Under the pieces are notes generated by a model. That model did not search any database. It was not told the DNA's origin and saw only the letters and a list, made by a program, of their open reading frames with translations. From Candidatus Omnitrophota bacterium (GTDB lineage Bacteria > Omnitrophota > Gorgyraeia > B26-G9): DNA of 36,563 bases. Positions 1 to 6,665 of this stretch are shown here, piece after piece. Location of the stretch: positions 1 through 36,563 of the forward strand of contig JAHJAO010000070.1 in NCBI GenBank assembly GCA_018813905.1. Direction: 5' to 3'. The position numbers and the translations under genes are program-made. Every line of letters begins with the position of its first letter. The first letter of the stretch is position 1.

Positions 1-96
1 GGTTACAGGTTACAGGTTACAGGTTACAGGTTACAGGTTACAGGTTACAGGTTACAGGTTACAGGTTACAGGTTACAGGTTACAGGTTACAGGTTA
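1..96. repeat. Heptanucleotide tandem array (GGTTACA)n
   Basis: Thirteen perfect copies of the 7-bp unit GGTTACA occupy 1-91, followed by a partial GGTTA. The array begins at the first base of the window, so its true length is unknown. It lies outside any gene. Other 7-bp periodic tracts of different sequence occur at 7824-7890, 24990-25017 and 28454-28495. Heptamer arrays of this style are known as STRR sequences in cyanobacteria; the link to that class is only by unit length. Confidence 0.97.
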
Positions 97-345
97 AAAG
101 CTAAAAGTTAGAAAGATCGTGAGTTTCTAAAAATGCCGGGGAAATGCGAAAAAAAAGGAGGGTAGGCGGTAACCCTAAGGTATCACATCCCTCTTTTAAT
201 TTTTTATTTTTATTAAAGGATGCGTCCACCTATCCTCTAAAAAGAAGTATAGCACACTTCTAAACTTCCTGCCAATGCCTTTGCCGCCCCCGGCAGATTC
301 TTTCCTGTTTTGACAAATATGCATATTTGTGTTACATTTGCGGAT
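97..345. other. Leader/intergenic segment with two possible hairpins
   Basis: No convincing gene lies here. A 7-bp inverted repeat (TTAGAAA at 108-114, TTTCTAA at 124-130) sits just after the heptamer array. A second, longer-range pair (AAAAGGAGGG at 153-162 and CCCTCTTTT at 189-197, one bulged base) is followed by T-rich sequence and could be a plus-strand terminator for a gene left of the window. It could equally be chance in an AT-rich spacer. Confidence 0.35.
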
Positions 346-888
346 ATGAAGAGATTATTCCTATTATGCGTCATTCTTACGCTGCTTTGCGGCTGCAGTA
401 AAATGCAAAAACACCAAATCCCGCTTGAACACGGCATGGCTAAAGAAGACGTCATCAGCATCTGGGGTAAGCCTTCAAGCCGCGCGCCTGTTGGAACGAC
501 CCGGGAAGGTTATCCGGTAGAGGTCTGGGAATATAACAAGAAAACGCTGAAGTGGCTAAAAAAGTCAGAATATATAATTATAATTTTTGTCGATGAAGAG
601 CTGTACGGCTGGAAAGCCAATGACCCTAAATTTGCCTTTTCCGAGCTTACGGACCTTGGCGTGTTAAAAGTAGACTATTCAGATTATAGCCTGCGGGAAT
701 ACCAACGCCAGCTCCGGGATGCAGCGGAACAGGCGCAGCAGACACAAAGAACCATGGAAACCATTAGAAACTACCAGAATTATAAAAACACCCAGATGCA
801 CATGCGCACCCAGCAACAAATGCATCTGTTCCAGAAACCACCCAATATCATCTCGCCAAAATTCGCGCCAAAAACCAATCGGCCTTAA
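346..888 (+). CDS. BamE/SmpA-like lipoprotein with Q-rich tail
   Basis: A 180-residue predicted lipoprotein. The N-terminus has a short basic start, a hydrophobic stretch and a lipobox ending LCGC, with Cys17 as the likely lipidated residue. Residues of about 25-75 carry the pattern of the SmpA/OmlA (BamE-like) fold: a GM-K-DV segment, a WGKP turn and a VWEYN strand. The C-terminal third is rich in Gln, Met and Asn and has no recognisable domain. The ATG at 346 is preferred to an upstream in-frame TTG at 310 because it puts the signal peptide at the N-terminus; neither start has a clear Shine-Dalgarno. The gene converges on the hydrolase at 901, with a short inverted repeat (887-902) between the stops. 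It looks like a longer paralogue of the protein at 2011-2337. BamE itself helps outer-membrane protein assembly; whether this one does is unknown. Confidence 0.75.
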   Translation: MKRLFLLCVILTLLCGCSKMQKHQIPLEHGMAKEDVISIWGKPSSRAPVGTTREGYPVEVWEYNKKTLKWLKKSEYIIIIFVDEELYGWKANDPKFAFSELTDLGVLKVDYSDYSLREYQRQLRDAAEQAQQTQRTMETIRNYQNYKNTQMHMRTQQQMHLFQKPPNIISPKFAPKTNRP

Positions 889-900
889 ATCTTAAAAGAT

Positions 901-1731
901 TTACCTGATGATTTTTTGCATAAACACTTTCAAAGCAGCCGCTATTTTAGTCTGTGATACAAAAAAAGCGTCGTTATGCCCGCCGCTAAGCTCCAGAAAC
1001 TCTTTAGGCTGGCTGGCGGCATCAAAAAGCTTTCTTCCTAAAAGAAAAGGCACAATATCGTCATCGCGGCTGTGCAGGCACAGTTTCGGCTTCTCTACCT
1101 CGCGTATCTTGGCGAGAGAATCAAATTTACTTTTTATTAAAAACGCGGGCAGTACCGGATAAATAATCCTGGCCATATCGCGTACGTTCGTAAACGTGCC
1201 TTCCAGAATTAAACCGTCAATCTTTTCTTTTGCGGCCAAATCTATTGCTACCGCGCCGCCTAAGGACTCGCCATAAACAATAATTGCCTGTTTCCCTTTA
1301 TCATCCCTGGCCGGGGCTGATTTTAAATAGCTTAATGCGGCCCGGCCGTCTCGATAAAGGCCGGCCTCAGAAGGGCAACCGCGGCTTTTACCATAACCGC
1401 GGTAATCAAAAATAAATATGTTTAAACCCAACTTATTAAAAAACAATATCTTTTCCAAGCGATGGCTGATATTACCGCCGTTGCCATGCGCGAAAACAAG
1501 TGTGGTCTTGGCGCCATTTTTGGGGATAAACCAGCCATGCAGCTTTACATTATCTTCCGTACTAAAAAATATATCTTCGTATTCCAGGCCGATATCGCCA
1601 GGCGTAGCCTCTAAAACGCGGGTGGGATAATAGATCGTACGGGCTTCCAGATATTGCGCATAAAGATACAAAAGGCCTAAACAGCCGATAACATAACACA
1701 ACGTCTTGGTAAAAGCTGGAATACTTTGCAT
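901..1731 (-). CDS. Membrane-anchored alpha/beta hydrolase (Bem46-like)
   Basis: A 276-residue serine hydrolase of the alpha/beta fold. An N-terminal hydrophobic segment (about residues 9-27) should anchor it, with the catalytic domain probably facing the periplasm. Visible elements are the oxyanion-loop motif HGNGG, the nucleophile elbow GESLGG, an acidic residue in DDDIVP and a C-terminal GGHNDAF histidine, in the order expected for the Ser-Asp-His triad. The length and the FDYRGYGKS motif fit the Bem46/ABHD13-17 type group. The substrate cannot be read from sequence; thioesters or acyl esters are likely classes. AAAGG precedes the ATG. Promoter-like boxes lie at 1743-1771. It is flanked on both sides by BamE-like lipoprotein genes on the opposite strand. 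Confidence 0.85.
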   Translation of the reverse strand: MQSIPAFTKTLCYVIGCLGLLYLYAQYLEARTIYYPTRVLEATPGDIGLEYEDIFFSTEDNVKLHGWFIPKNGAKTTLVFAHGNGGNISHRLEKILFFNKLGLNIFIFDYRGYGKSRGCPSEAGLYRDGRAALSYLKSAPARDDKGKQAIIVYGESLGGAVAIDLAAKEKIDGLILEGTFTNVRDMARIIYPVLPAFLIKSKFDSLAKIREVEKPKLCLHSRDDDIVPFLLGRKLFDAASQPKEFLELSGGHNDAFFVSQTKIAAALKVFMQKIIR

Positions 1732-1742
1732 GATTTACCTTT

Positions 1743-1771
1743 AGTTTAATAAGTAAGAAAAAGTTTGTCAA
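1743..1771 (-). promoter_or_regulatory. Candidate sigma70 promoter for the alpha/beta hydrolase
   Basis: On the minus strand a perfect TTGACA (1766-1771) is followed after 17 nt by TAAACT (1743-1748). The predicted start would leave only a few leader bases before the ATG at 1731, so a near-leaderless mRNA or a different promoter further upstream are both possible. Confidence 0.4.
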
Positions 1772-1845
1772 TCCCTTTAGCATAATCCTTTAATATTAGG
1801 ATTGACACTGAGCAAAAACCCGCAGGGTTTGTTGTCGAATGTGTC

Positions 1846-1877
1846 AACCCCCACACCAATGTATTGGTGTGGGGGTT
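1846..1877. repeat. Perfect 32-bp palindrome in divergent promoter region
   Basis: Arms AACCCCCACACCAAT (1846-1860) and its exact complement (1863-1877) are separated by GT. The element sits between divergently transcribed genes (hydrolase on minus, lipoprotein on plus). Just to its left is a nested structure: TTGACAC (1802-1808) pairs with GTGTCAA (1841-1847), enclosing AAACCC-GCA-GGGTTT (1816-1830). No T-run follows either side, so it is not a standard terminator. One arm resembles the hairpins at 33788-33872, which suggests a dispersed element family. Confidence 0.85.
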
Positions 1878-1941
1878 AATTCACGCAGATAATTTATATC
1901 GGTTTCACCGCCATAAATTATGCGTTCATTAAAAAAACTGC

Positions 1942-1969
1942 TTGCGAAAAATTTAATTTTTAGTATTAT
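1942..1969 (+). promoter_or_regulatory. Candidate promoter for lipoprotein gene at 2011
   Basis: TTGCGA (1942-1947), a 16-nt AT-rich spacer and TATTAT (1964-1969) lie about 40 bp upstream of the ATG at 2011. The match to sigma70 is 4/6 and 5/6. Confidence 0.45.
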
Positions 1970-2010
1970 ATTTACTAAAGCCATCTATTAAATGAGGAGG
2001 ATATCTGTGT

Positions 2011-2337
2011 ATGAGAAATAAATTATTTGGTCTTGTGCTCATCAGTATTATTTTTACAGTGGTAGCCGGCTGCGGCTCGCTCACCGACCGGATAAACCGG
2101 TTGAACGTAAATATGCATAAGGATGAGGTAAGAGCGTTGTTCGGAAAGCATTTTACGGCCAAGGCGTCCAAAGTAGATAACAAGGGCAGCGTGCTTGATC
2201 TTTGGGAATATAATGACCCAAAAACTAAAACGACTTATCAGATTTACTTTCTAAACGACCGTGTTTCTCAATGGGGAAAACGCGAAGAGCTAAAAGCGTT
2301 CCCTGAACTTTACACCCCGACTTACGAAAAAAATTAG
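2011..2337 (+). CDS. Short BamE/SmpA-like lipoprotein
   Basis: A 108-residue predicted outer-membrane lipoprotein. The signal peptide ends in a clear lipobox VAGC, with Cys21 as the lipidation site. The mature part has the BamE-like signature (NMHKDEV, then LFGKHF, then LWEYND). It aligns by eye with the N-terminal domain of the protein at 346-888 but lacks the Gln-rich tail, so the two are probably paralogues. The start is firm: a strong AGGAGG lies about 10 bases upstream. Its stop codon is embedded in a hairpin and the gene ends in a good plus-strand terminator at 2382-2413. The family is associated with envelope assembly; the specific role is not known. Confidence 0.78.
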   Translation: MRNKLFGLVLISIIFTVVAGCGSLTDRINRLNVNMHKDEVRALFGKHFTAKASKVDNKGSVLDLWEYNDPKTKTTYQIYFLNDRVSQWGKREELKAFPELYTPTYEKN

Positions 2338-2364
2338 TTACCACTGAAAAAGTGGTAACTAATT
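2327..2364 (-). terminator. Minus-strand intrinsic terminator overlapping the opposing stop codon
   Basis: TTAGTTACCACT (2334-2345) and AGTGGTAACTAA (2351-2362) form a 12-bp stem with a 5-nt loop. Read on the minus strand the stem is followed by seven T (2327-2333), the layout of a Rho-independent terminator for the minus-strand genes ending at 2423. The stem includes the stop codon of the plus-strand lipoprotein gene. Confidence 0.7.
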
Positions 2365-2381
2365 AAAATATATCAAAATTT

Positions 2382-2413
2382 AAGCGGATAGATAATTCTC
2401 TATCCGCTTTTTT
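2382..2413 (+). terminator. Plus-strand intrinsic terminator
   Basis: AAGCGGATAGA (2382-2392), loop TAATTC, TCTATCCGCTT (2399-2409), then a run of six T (2408-2413). This terminates the plus-strand lipoprotein gene. It lies beyond the minus-strand terminator at 2327-2364, so the two convergent transcripts overlap by several tens of bases. Confidence 0.85.
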
Positions 2414-2422
2414 ATATCTGGA

Positions 2423-3409
2423 TCAGATGGTCGGATACAAGCTTCGGGATTTACGGTTAACTTTAACCGGAAAACAGTATCTTTTATTCTCATCCTGAAC
2501 AACAACCGGATATTGCTCATCTTCTTTTGTATCACTGTATGCCGCGCAAATCTCCGCCGCAAGTTTAAGATAGGTTCTTGCGGATTTCGGGCCTAAAAGC
2601 ACCGCCGTCGGCCCCGGGATATTTTCTAGAAAAAGCATCGCATCCTTGCTAAGACGCAGCTGACGCAACCGCTTATTCTCTTTTTCGTTGCGGCCCACGA
2701 TTAATTTAACATTTTTATTCAGCCGGAAATGCCGCCCGATTTTTAAAAGCTCAAGCTCCCGGACATGCGGATTTTTTCTGTGCCGTAACAGATCCTTGAG
2801 TTTTCTCGAAAAACCCTCATCCGTAAGTAAACACCCTCCGGCCGGGTTGGGATAACCAACCACCCCGAAATCTTTTGCCAAGGCGATCTGAATTTTGCGG
2901 GACCGCCCTTGTATATCCAAAAGCCTGTTTCTGTCCACTAGCCCCTGTATTTCCGGCTCTGTCGGCGTAAGCAACTTTGCGCTTAGCGGCCGCAGGATGT
3001 ATTTAGCGTACCCGCAATGTTGCGCGACAACTTCAAGCGATTTTCTGTTCTGGGACATCGGCCGCTCCCCCAACACTTCACCCGTAACAATAAAATCAAA
3101 TCCTGACTTTTTCATCATGTCGCCGGCAATCTTCATCATTAAACTATGGCAATCGATACAGGGATTCATTGTTTTACCGTATCCGAACTTGGGATTTTTA
3201 ACCAGCGGGAAATGCTCTTTTGTAATGTCTTTGACGATAAGCGGCACCTTTAACTGCCGCGCCGCGTTTTGAGCATGTTTTGAGCCGAAAAAAGGGGTGA
3301 CAAAGGAAAGCGCGGTTACCTCAATTCCCTGCTGCTGGATCAGTTTTATCGCGAGAATACTGTCCAACCCTCCGGACAAAAGCGCAACCGCTTTAGGTCT
3401 TTTCTGCAT
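2423..3409 (-). CDS. ThiI/MnmA-like PP-loop ATPase with C-terminal NFACT-R-like domain
   Basis: A 328-residue protein beginning with the PP-loop SGGLDS (about residues 13-18), which binds ATP and adenylates a tRNA base in thiolation enzymes. A PCIDCH pair (about residues 83-88) and the GEVLGERPMSQ segment match the ThiI-like PP-loop proteins that replace the classical ThiI in several phyla. The C-terminal third, with repeated basic KIGRHFRL and VGRNEKEN segments, resembles the NFACT-R type RNA-binding domain found fused to such proteins; that assignment is from memory of the family. It is expected to act in cytoplasmic tRNA sulfur modification, but the position modified cannot be stated. The gene follows greA by 19 bp with no obvious Shine-Dalgarno, so coupled translation is likely. 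Confidence 0.75.
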   Translation of the reverse strand: MQKRPKAVALLSGGLDSILAIKLIQQQGIEVTALSFVTPFFGSKHAQNAARQLKVPLIVKDITKEHFPLVKNPKFGYGKTMNPCIDCHSLMMKIAGDMMKKSGFDFIVTGEVLGERPMSQNRKSLEVVAQHCGYAKYILRPLSAKLLTPTEPEIQGLVDRNRLLDIQGRSRKIQIALAKDFGVVGYPNPAGGCLLTDEGFSRKLKDLLRHRKNPHVRELELLKIGRHFRLNKNVKLIVGRNEKENKRLRQLRLSKDAMLFLENIPGPTAVLLGPKSARTYLKLAAEICAAYSDTKEDEQYPVVVQDENKRYCFPVKVNRKSRSLYPTI

Positions 3410-3428
3410 AAAAATACAAAAACTTTTT

Positions 3429-3905
3429 TTATCTGGTGATATCCAATATCTTATATTTAATTTTTCCCGCCGGCACTGTTACTTCTACAATATCGCCTTT
3501 TTTATGCCCAAGCAACCCTTTGCCGATAGGCGACATTATGGAAATCCTGTTCTGGCCGGTATCGGATTCTGCCTCGGAGACAAACATGTACTCTTCGGTT
3601 TCGTTATCATCAAGGCATTTGAGTTTAACCTTGGCGCCCAGCAATATCTTGCTGGTATCAATATCTTCAGTATCCATAAACCGCGCCCGGCTAAGCACGT
3701 GCTCAAGCTCCGCGATCTTCTTCTCGTTTAAGCTTTGCGCTTCCTTGGCCGCCTGATATTCCGCGTTTTCCCGCAAATCGCCTAAAGCGCGGGCTTTTTC
3801 TATAGCTTTGGAAATTTTAGACCTTTTTACTTTCTTTAATTCTTCGTATTCTTTCGTAAGCCTATCATAACCTTGCCGCGTCAAAAATACATCTTCCTGT
3901 CCCAT
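3429..3905 (-). CDS. greA: Transcript cleavage factor GreA
   Basis: A 158-residue protein of normal GreA length. The N-terminal coiled coil (residues 1-75) carries the hallmark LGDLRENAEY at its tip, whose acidic residues support RNA cleavage in the RNA polymerase active site. The C-terminal FKBP-like domain has the SPIGKGLLGHKKGD segment typical of the family. It rescues backtracked transcription complexes. AAGGAGA lies about 10 bases before the ATG. It sits between the HD-domain gene (35 bp upstream) and the PP-loop gene (19 bp downstream), on the same strand. Confidence 0.97.
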   Translation of the reverse strand: MGQEDVFLTRQGYDRLTKEYEELKKVKRSKISKAIEKARALGDLRENAEYQAAKEAQSLNEKKIAELEHVLSRARFMDTEDIDTSKILLGAKVKLKCLDDNETEEYMFVSEAESDTGQNRISIMSPIGKGLLGHKKGDIVEVTVPAGKIKYKILDITR

Positions 3906-3940
3906 GCTTATGCCGTCTCCTTGGAAATATCTAACTATCT

Positions 3941-4522
3941 TCAGCGCTTAAACTCGGATACCCTTTGCCACCAGCGGCTTGTATCCCAACCCTTAAGCTG
4001 CCGGAAAAGATTGCGGGCAGATTTGGTCTTTAAAAACCGGGGCGCTTTTTTCAGGAAAAGTTTTGCCTGGGCAAATCCCTGTTCTGAATACTCCTTGGCC
4101 TGGACCAAACATTCCAGGATATCCGCGTCCCGGGCAATAATGCCTTCTTTTGTTTTTTGCGAAGTATAGGCGGCTCTCCAGCCGGCTAATTCTTTTTTTA
4201 TGGCGCCGGGTAAAAATTCTATCTGTTCCTGGTAAGCCCTATCTTCGGCCTGCTTATAATTTATGTAACGCGCCGCCATTTTATGGAAATCGTTAATCCT
4301 GGCTTCATGCAGGTCGTTAAACAGGCACATCATCGTTACCGCATAGGCATCGGCTTTTTCCAGTTTTGCGAGGAGATAACCGATAACCGCGCAGCGGAAA
4401 CTATGCTCCGCCACCGACTCCGGATCCTTTATGCCGACCACCCACCAGCCGCTGCGTTTAACTCTTTTTAGGAGCCCGGTCTCGGCCAGAAAATTCAGAC
4501 ATTCTTTATTTTTGTTCTTCAT
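3941..4522 (-). CDS. HD-domain hydrolase, YfbR/COG1896-like, with Asn in the HD pair
   Basis: A 193-residue protein resembling the HD-type 5'-deoxynucleotidase group (YfbR, COG1896). The family-start motif GW-V-GI-DPESVAEHS gives the first metal ligand His40; the last ligand region is ARDADILE (about residues 130-137). The central doublet, normally His-Asp, reads Asn69-Asp70 in CLFNDLHEAR. Loss of that His would alter or weaken divalent-metal binding unless a nearby residue such as the His in DLHE substitutes. The likely substrate is a deoxynucleoside monophosphate if active. A GGGAAGG stretch immediately precedes the ATG. The gene begins the HD-greA-PP-loop trio. Confidence 0.75.
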   Translation of the reverse strand: MKNKNKECLNFLAETGLLKRVKRSGWWVVGIKDPESVAEHSFRCAVIGYLLAKLEKADAYAVTMMCLFNDLHEARINDFHKMAARYINYKQAEDRAYQEQIEFLPGAIKKELAGWRAAYTSQKTKEGIIARDADILECLVQAKEYSEQGFAQAKLFLKKAPRFLKTKSARNLFRQLKGWDTSRWWQRVSEFKR

Positions 4523-4535
4523 GCCTTCCCGGTTT

Positions 4536-4558
4536 AAAGCGAGATCTCAAATCGCTTT
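4536..4558. other. Hairpin upstream of the HD-domain gene
   Basis: AAAGCGA (4536-4542) and TCGCTTT (4552-4558) flank a 9-nt loop. On the plus strand T continues after the stem, but no plus-strand gene ends here. On the minus strand it lies in the 113-bp spacer between the DUF1015 gene and the HD gene, where it could trim or partly end the long chaperone transcript. Function is unproven. Confidence 0.35.
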
Positions 4559-4635
4559 TTAATCTTATCTTTTGGGCCCCGCCGCAAAATCATCCGGTTC
4601 CCCTTTTGTTTTTATAGAATACTGTTGAGCAAACT

Positions 4636-5898
4636 TTAAAATTTATTTATCACCAGTCCCGTAAGCGGCTTCGGATAAAAATAAGTGGATTTTTGCGGCA
4701 TGCGCTTCTTAGAAAGCGCGGTTTTCTTGACCTGGCCCGCTTTCGTCGGGTTGAGGAAAAAGGCGACAGCAAATTCTCCTCTTTTTACGCAAGCGGCCGC
4801 GAACCGCGGATTGCGCGTATAGCCGACATTATCTTCTCTCTGCGCGGTGGTAAATTTGAAAATATGCCCGAAAATTATATTATTCAAAACAGCCACATCC
4901 AGTTTGCGCCAGTGCTTCGGCGCCTTTCTCATTAGGTAAGCCAATAACCTGGTATTTTTAATTTTAAGCAGCCAAAACCTATTTTTATAAAACATTCCCA
5001 AAGAGAAAACCGTTTGCCTGTTTTGAAGCTTGAGTAGTCCGGGAAGGGTTTTTACCGGAACGATTTTAAAATATTTCTCAAGCCGCTTGATTTTATCGGC
5101 AACTGTTCCGGCCGCCTTTACCATGCGGTGCGTAGGCAATACCGTAAGGCTGTCTTCGCTAAACGGAGTAAAATAAATCATGATATAATTAAACTTGCCC
5201 GACTTGCCGCCTAAAGTGAGCATTTCATCCTGGTAAGCGAGCGCGACCTCATAACGATGGTGGCCGTCGGCAATAAATACTTGTTTGGGTTTCATGAGTT
5301 TCGCAATCTTTCCCTGCGTTTTTTCATCTTCAATTTTCCAGAAACAATGCCGGACTTTGTCTTTATCTTTTATATCAAGCAGGGGCTTGCTTTTAGAAAA
5401 GGGCGAAAGTATCCTTTCCGCCTCTTTTTTTGCGTCCAGAAAGAAAGAAAATATCGGGCTCAAGTTCGCCGCTGTCGACCTCATCAGAAGCATCCGGTCT
5501 TCTTTCGGTTTTACAAGCGTGTGTTCATGCGGCAAACACCTGTCTTTATTATCCAACCGCATCCGGGCAATAAAACCCAGCCGCCTTTTCTTTTCTCCTT
5601 CCACCTTATATTCCTGGATATAAAGGTAGATACAGGGTTTGGCATCAAAAAGCAGCGTTCTTTCCTTTATCCACTCGTTTAAAAACCCGGCCGCGCGCAG
5701 GTAGCGGTTGTTGCGCGGGTTATCTTTGAACGAAGTTTTGCCCAGAACCAGCCGTACCACATTACAAGGGTGCTGTTTGTAAAGCGCCTTCTGCTCTTGT
5801 TCGGAAATGATGTCGTAAGGCGGGGAGAATACCTTATCGATGTTCTTAACTTTATCCTGATTATACCGCAGCCCGCAAAAAGGAAATATTTTTGCCAT
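4636..5898 (-). CDS. DUF1015 family protein
   Basis: A 420-residue cytoplasmic protein of the widespread DUF1015/COG4198 family, whose biochemical role I cannot name. Family landmarks are clear and in order: an N-terminal PFCGLRYN strand, FSPPYDIIS, NVVRLVLG, GFIARMRL, HEHTLVKPKEDR, FIADGHHRYEVAL near the middle and LPTHRMV. The conserved His-rich ADGHHRYE motif suggests a catalytic or metal site. The ATG at 5898 is chosen over an upstream in-frame codon because family members begin directly with the PF-GLRYN strand. It is the last member of the hrcA-to-vanZ run, 60 bp after vanZ. Confidence 0.88.
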   Translation of the reverse strand: MAKIFPFCGLRYNQDKVKNIDKVFSPPYDIISEQEQKALYKQHPCNVVRLVLGKTSFKDNPRNNRYLRAAGFLNEWIKERTLLFDAKPCIYLYIQEYKVEGEKKRRLGFIARMRLDNKDRCLPHEHTLVKPKEDRMLLMRSTAANLSPIFSFFLDAKKEAERILSPFSKSKPLLDIKDKDKVRHCFWKIEDEKTQGKIAKLMKPKQVFIADGHHRYEVALAYQDEMLTLGGKSGKFNYIMIYFTPFSEDSLTVLPTHRMVKAAGTVADKIKRLEKYFKIVPVKTLPGLLKLQNRQTVFSLGMFYKNRFWLLKIKNTRLLAYLMRKAPKHWRKLDVAVLNNIIFGHIFKFTTAQREDNVGYTRNPRFAAACVKRGEFAVAFFLNPTKAGQVKKTALSKKRMPQKSTYFYPKPLTGLVINKF

Positions 5899-5958
5899 GT
5901 TATTTTTCTCTCGTATAGATAAATTTAAATTTGAATATTTTCTCAAACATCTTTTTGT

Positions 5959-6324
5959 TTAACTTTTAAAAAACATTTGTCCGAAAACCGCGCCGATTCC
6001 GTCAAAAACCAAATCCAGGAAACTTGCCTGGCGCAACGGAACAAAGCTCTGGTGCAGCTCATCCGTTATCCCGTAAACAATCGAAAAAATAATAGCGAAC
6101 ATCCTAAAATGCGTCTTCCATTTCGCTTCGGCGCTATTACCTACCGCGCGGGCAATAAGATACGACAGTACCGCGTATTCAAAGGCGTGCAGCAGGCAAT
6201 CGATGTTTTCTATCCCGAGAAAAGACTTTACGGGAGCGGGAAACGAAGAAAGCGAAGATAAAATAAAAATAGCTGCGGCCCAGACATATACCGGCAGCCA
6301 GAATTTAAAAAAATTATTAGGCAT
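5959..6324 (-). CDS. VanZ-like integral membrane protein
   Basis: A 121-residue membrane protein with about four transmembrane helices. The segment ending DELHQSFVPLRQASFLDLVFDGIGA is the VanZ-family signature. The family is named for a teicoplanin resistance gene, but most members, including stand-alone copies like this, have no known function. The ATG at 6324 overlaps the end of the zinc-ribbon gene by 8 bp, which implies translational coupling. A longer in-frame extension to 6468 would run through that gene and adds only a basic, low-complexity tail, so it is rejected. Confidence 0.85.
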   Translation of the reverse strand: MPNNFFKFWLPVYVWAAAIFILSSLSSFPAPVKSFLGIENIDCLLHAFEYAVLSYLIARAVGNSAEAKWKTHFRMFAIIFSIVYGITDELHQSFVPLRQASFLDLVFDGIGAVFGQMFFKS

Positions 6325-6631
6325 TATTGTTTTCTGTCTTTTGCGTTTTTGGAGCTTCTTTATCCTTGTTTTTTTCTCCCGCGGCGTCTTTTGACTTGTT
6401 GTCTTTTGCCGAAGAAGAAGTTGATTTGCTTTCTTTGCCGGATGGTTTGCGTTTATAATCCGTTTCATAGAAGCCGGTGCCTTTAAAGATTATCCCGCTT
6501 CCGGAACCGATTAACCGCTTAACTTTTCCGGCGTTGCATTTCGGGCATTTGTTTAAAGGCTTATCCGTAATGTTCTGAAGAAATTCAAATTCATGGCCGC
6601 ACTTGGGGCATTCATAATCATAGGTGGGCAT
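6317..6631 (-). CDS. FmdB-family zinc-ribbon protein
   Basis: A 104-residue protein with the FmdB/CxxC regulatory-type zinc ribbon at its N-terminus: MPTYDYECPKCGHEFE, then CPKC about 20 residues later, giving four cysteine zinc ligands. A GSGSGIIFKGTGFYETDY motif follows, as in the family. The C-terminal 35 residues are a Lys/Ser/Glu-rich disordered tail. The family name comes from the formamidase operon, but function is not established. AAGGAGA precedes the ATG. The gene is 34 bp after dnaJ and overlaps vanZ, so it probably rides on the heat-shock transcript. Confidence 0.88.
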   Translation of the reverse strand: MPTYDYECPKCGHEFEFLQNITDKPLNKCPKCNAGKVKRLIGSGSGIIFKGTGFYETDYKRKPSGKESKSTSSSAKDNKSKDAAGEKNKDKEAPKTQKTENNNA

Positions 6632-6665
6632 ACTGGTCTCCTTGTTTTATGCTTTTAAAATTATC

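Noticed and set aside
1-96. CRISPR array
   Set aside because: The unit is a 7-bp head-to-tail repeat without spacers and there are no cas genes.
2380-2562. Small minus-strand gene next to the PP-loop gene
   Set aside because: It overlaps the PP-loop coding end in another frame and the terminator at 2382-2413, and has no ribosome site.
6325-6468. N-terminal extension of the VanZ-like protein
   Set aside because: It is read through the zinc-ribbon gene in another frame and is only basic low-complexity residues.
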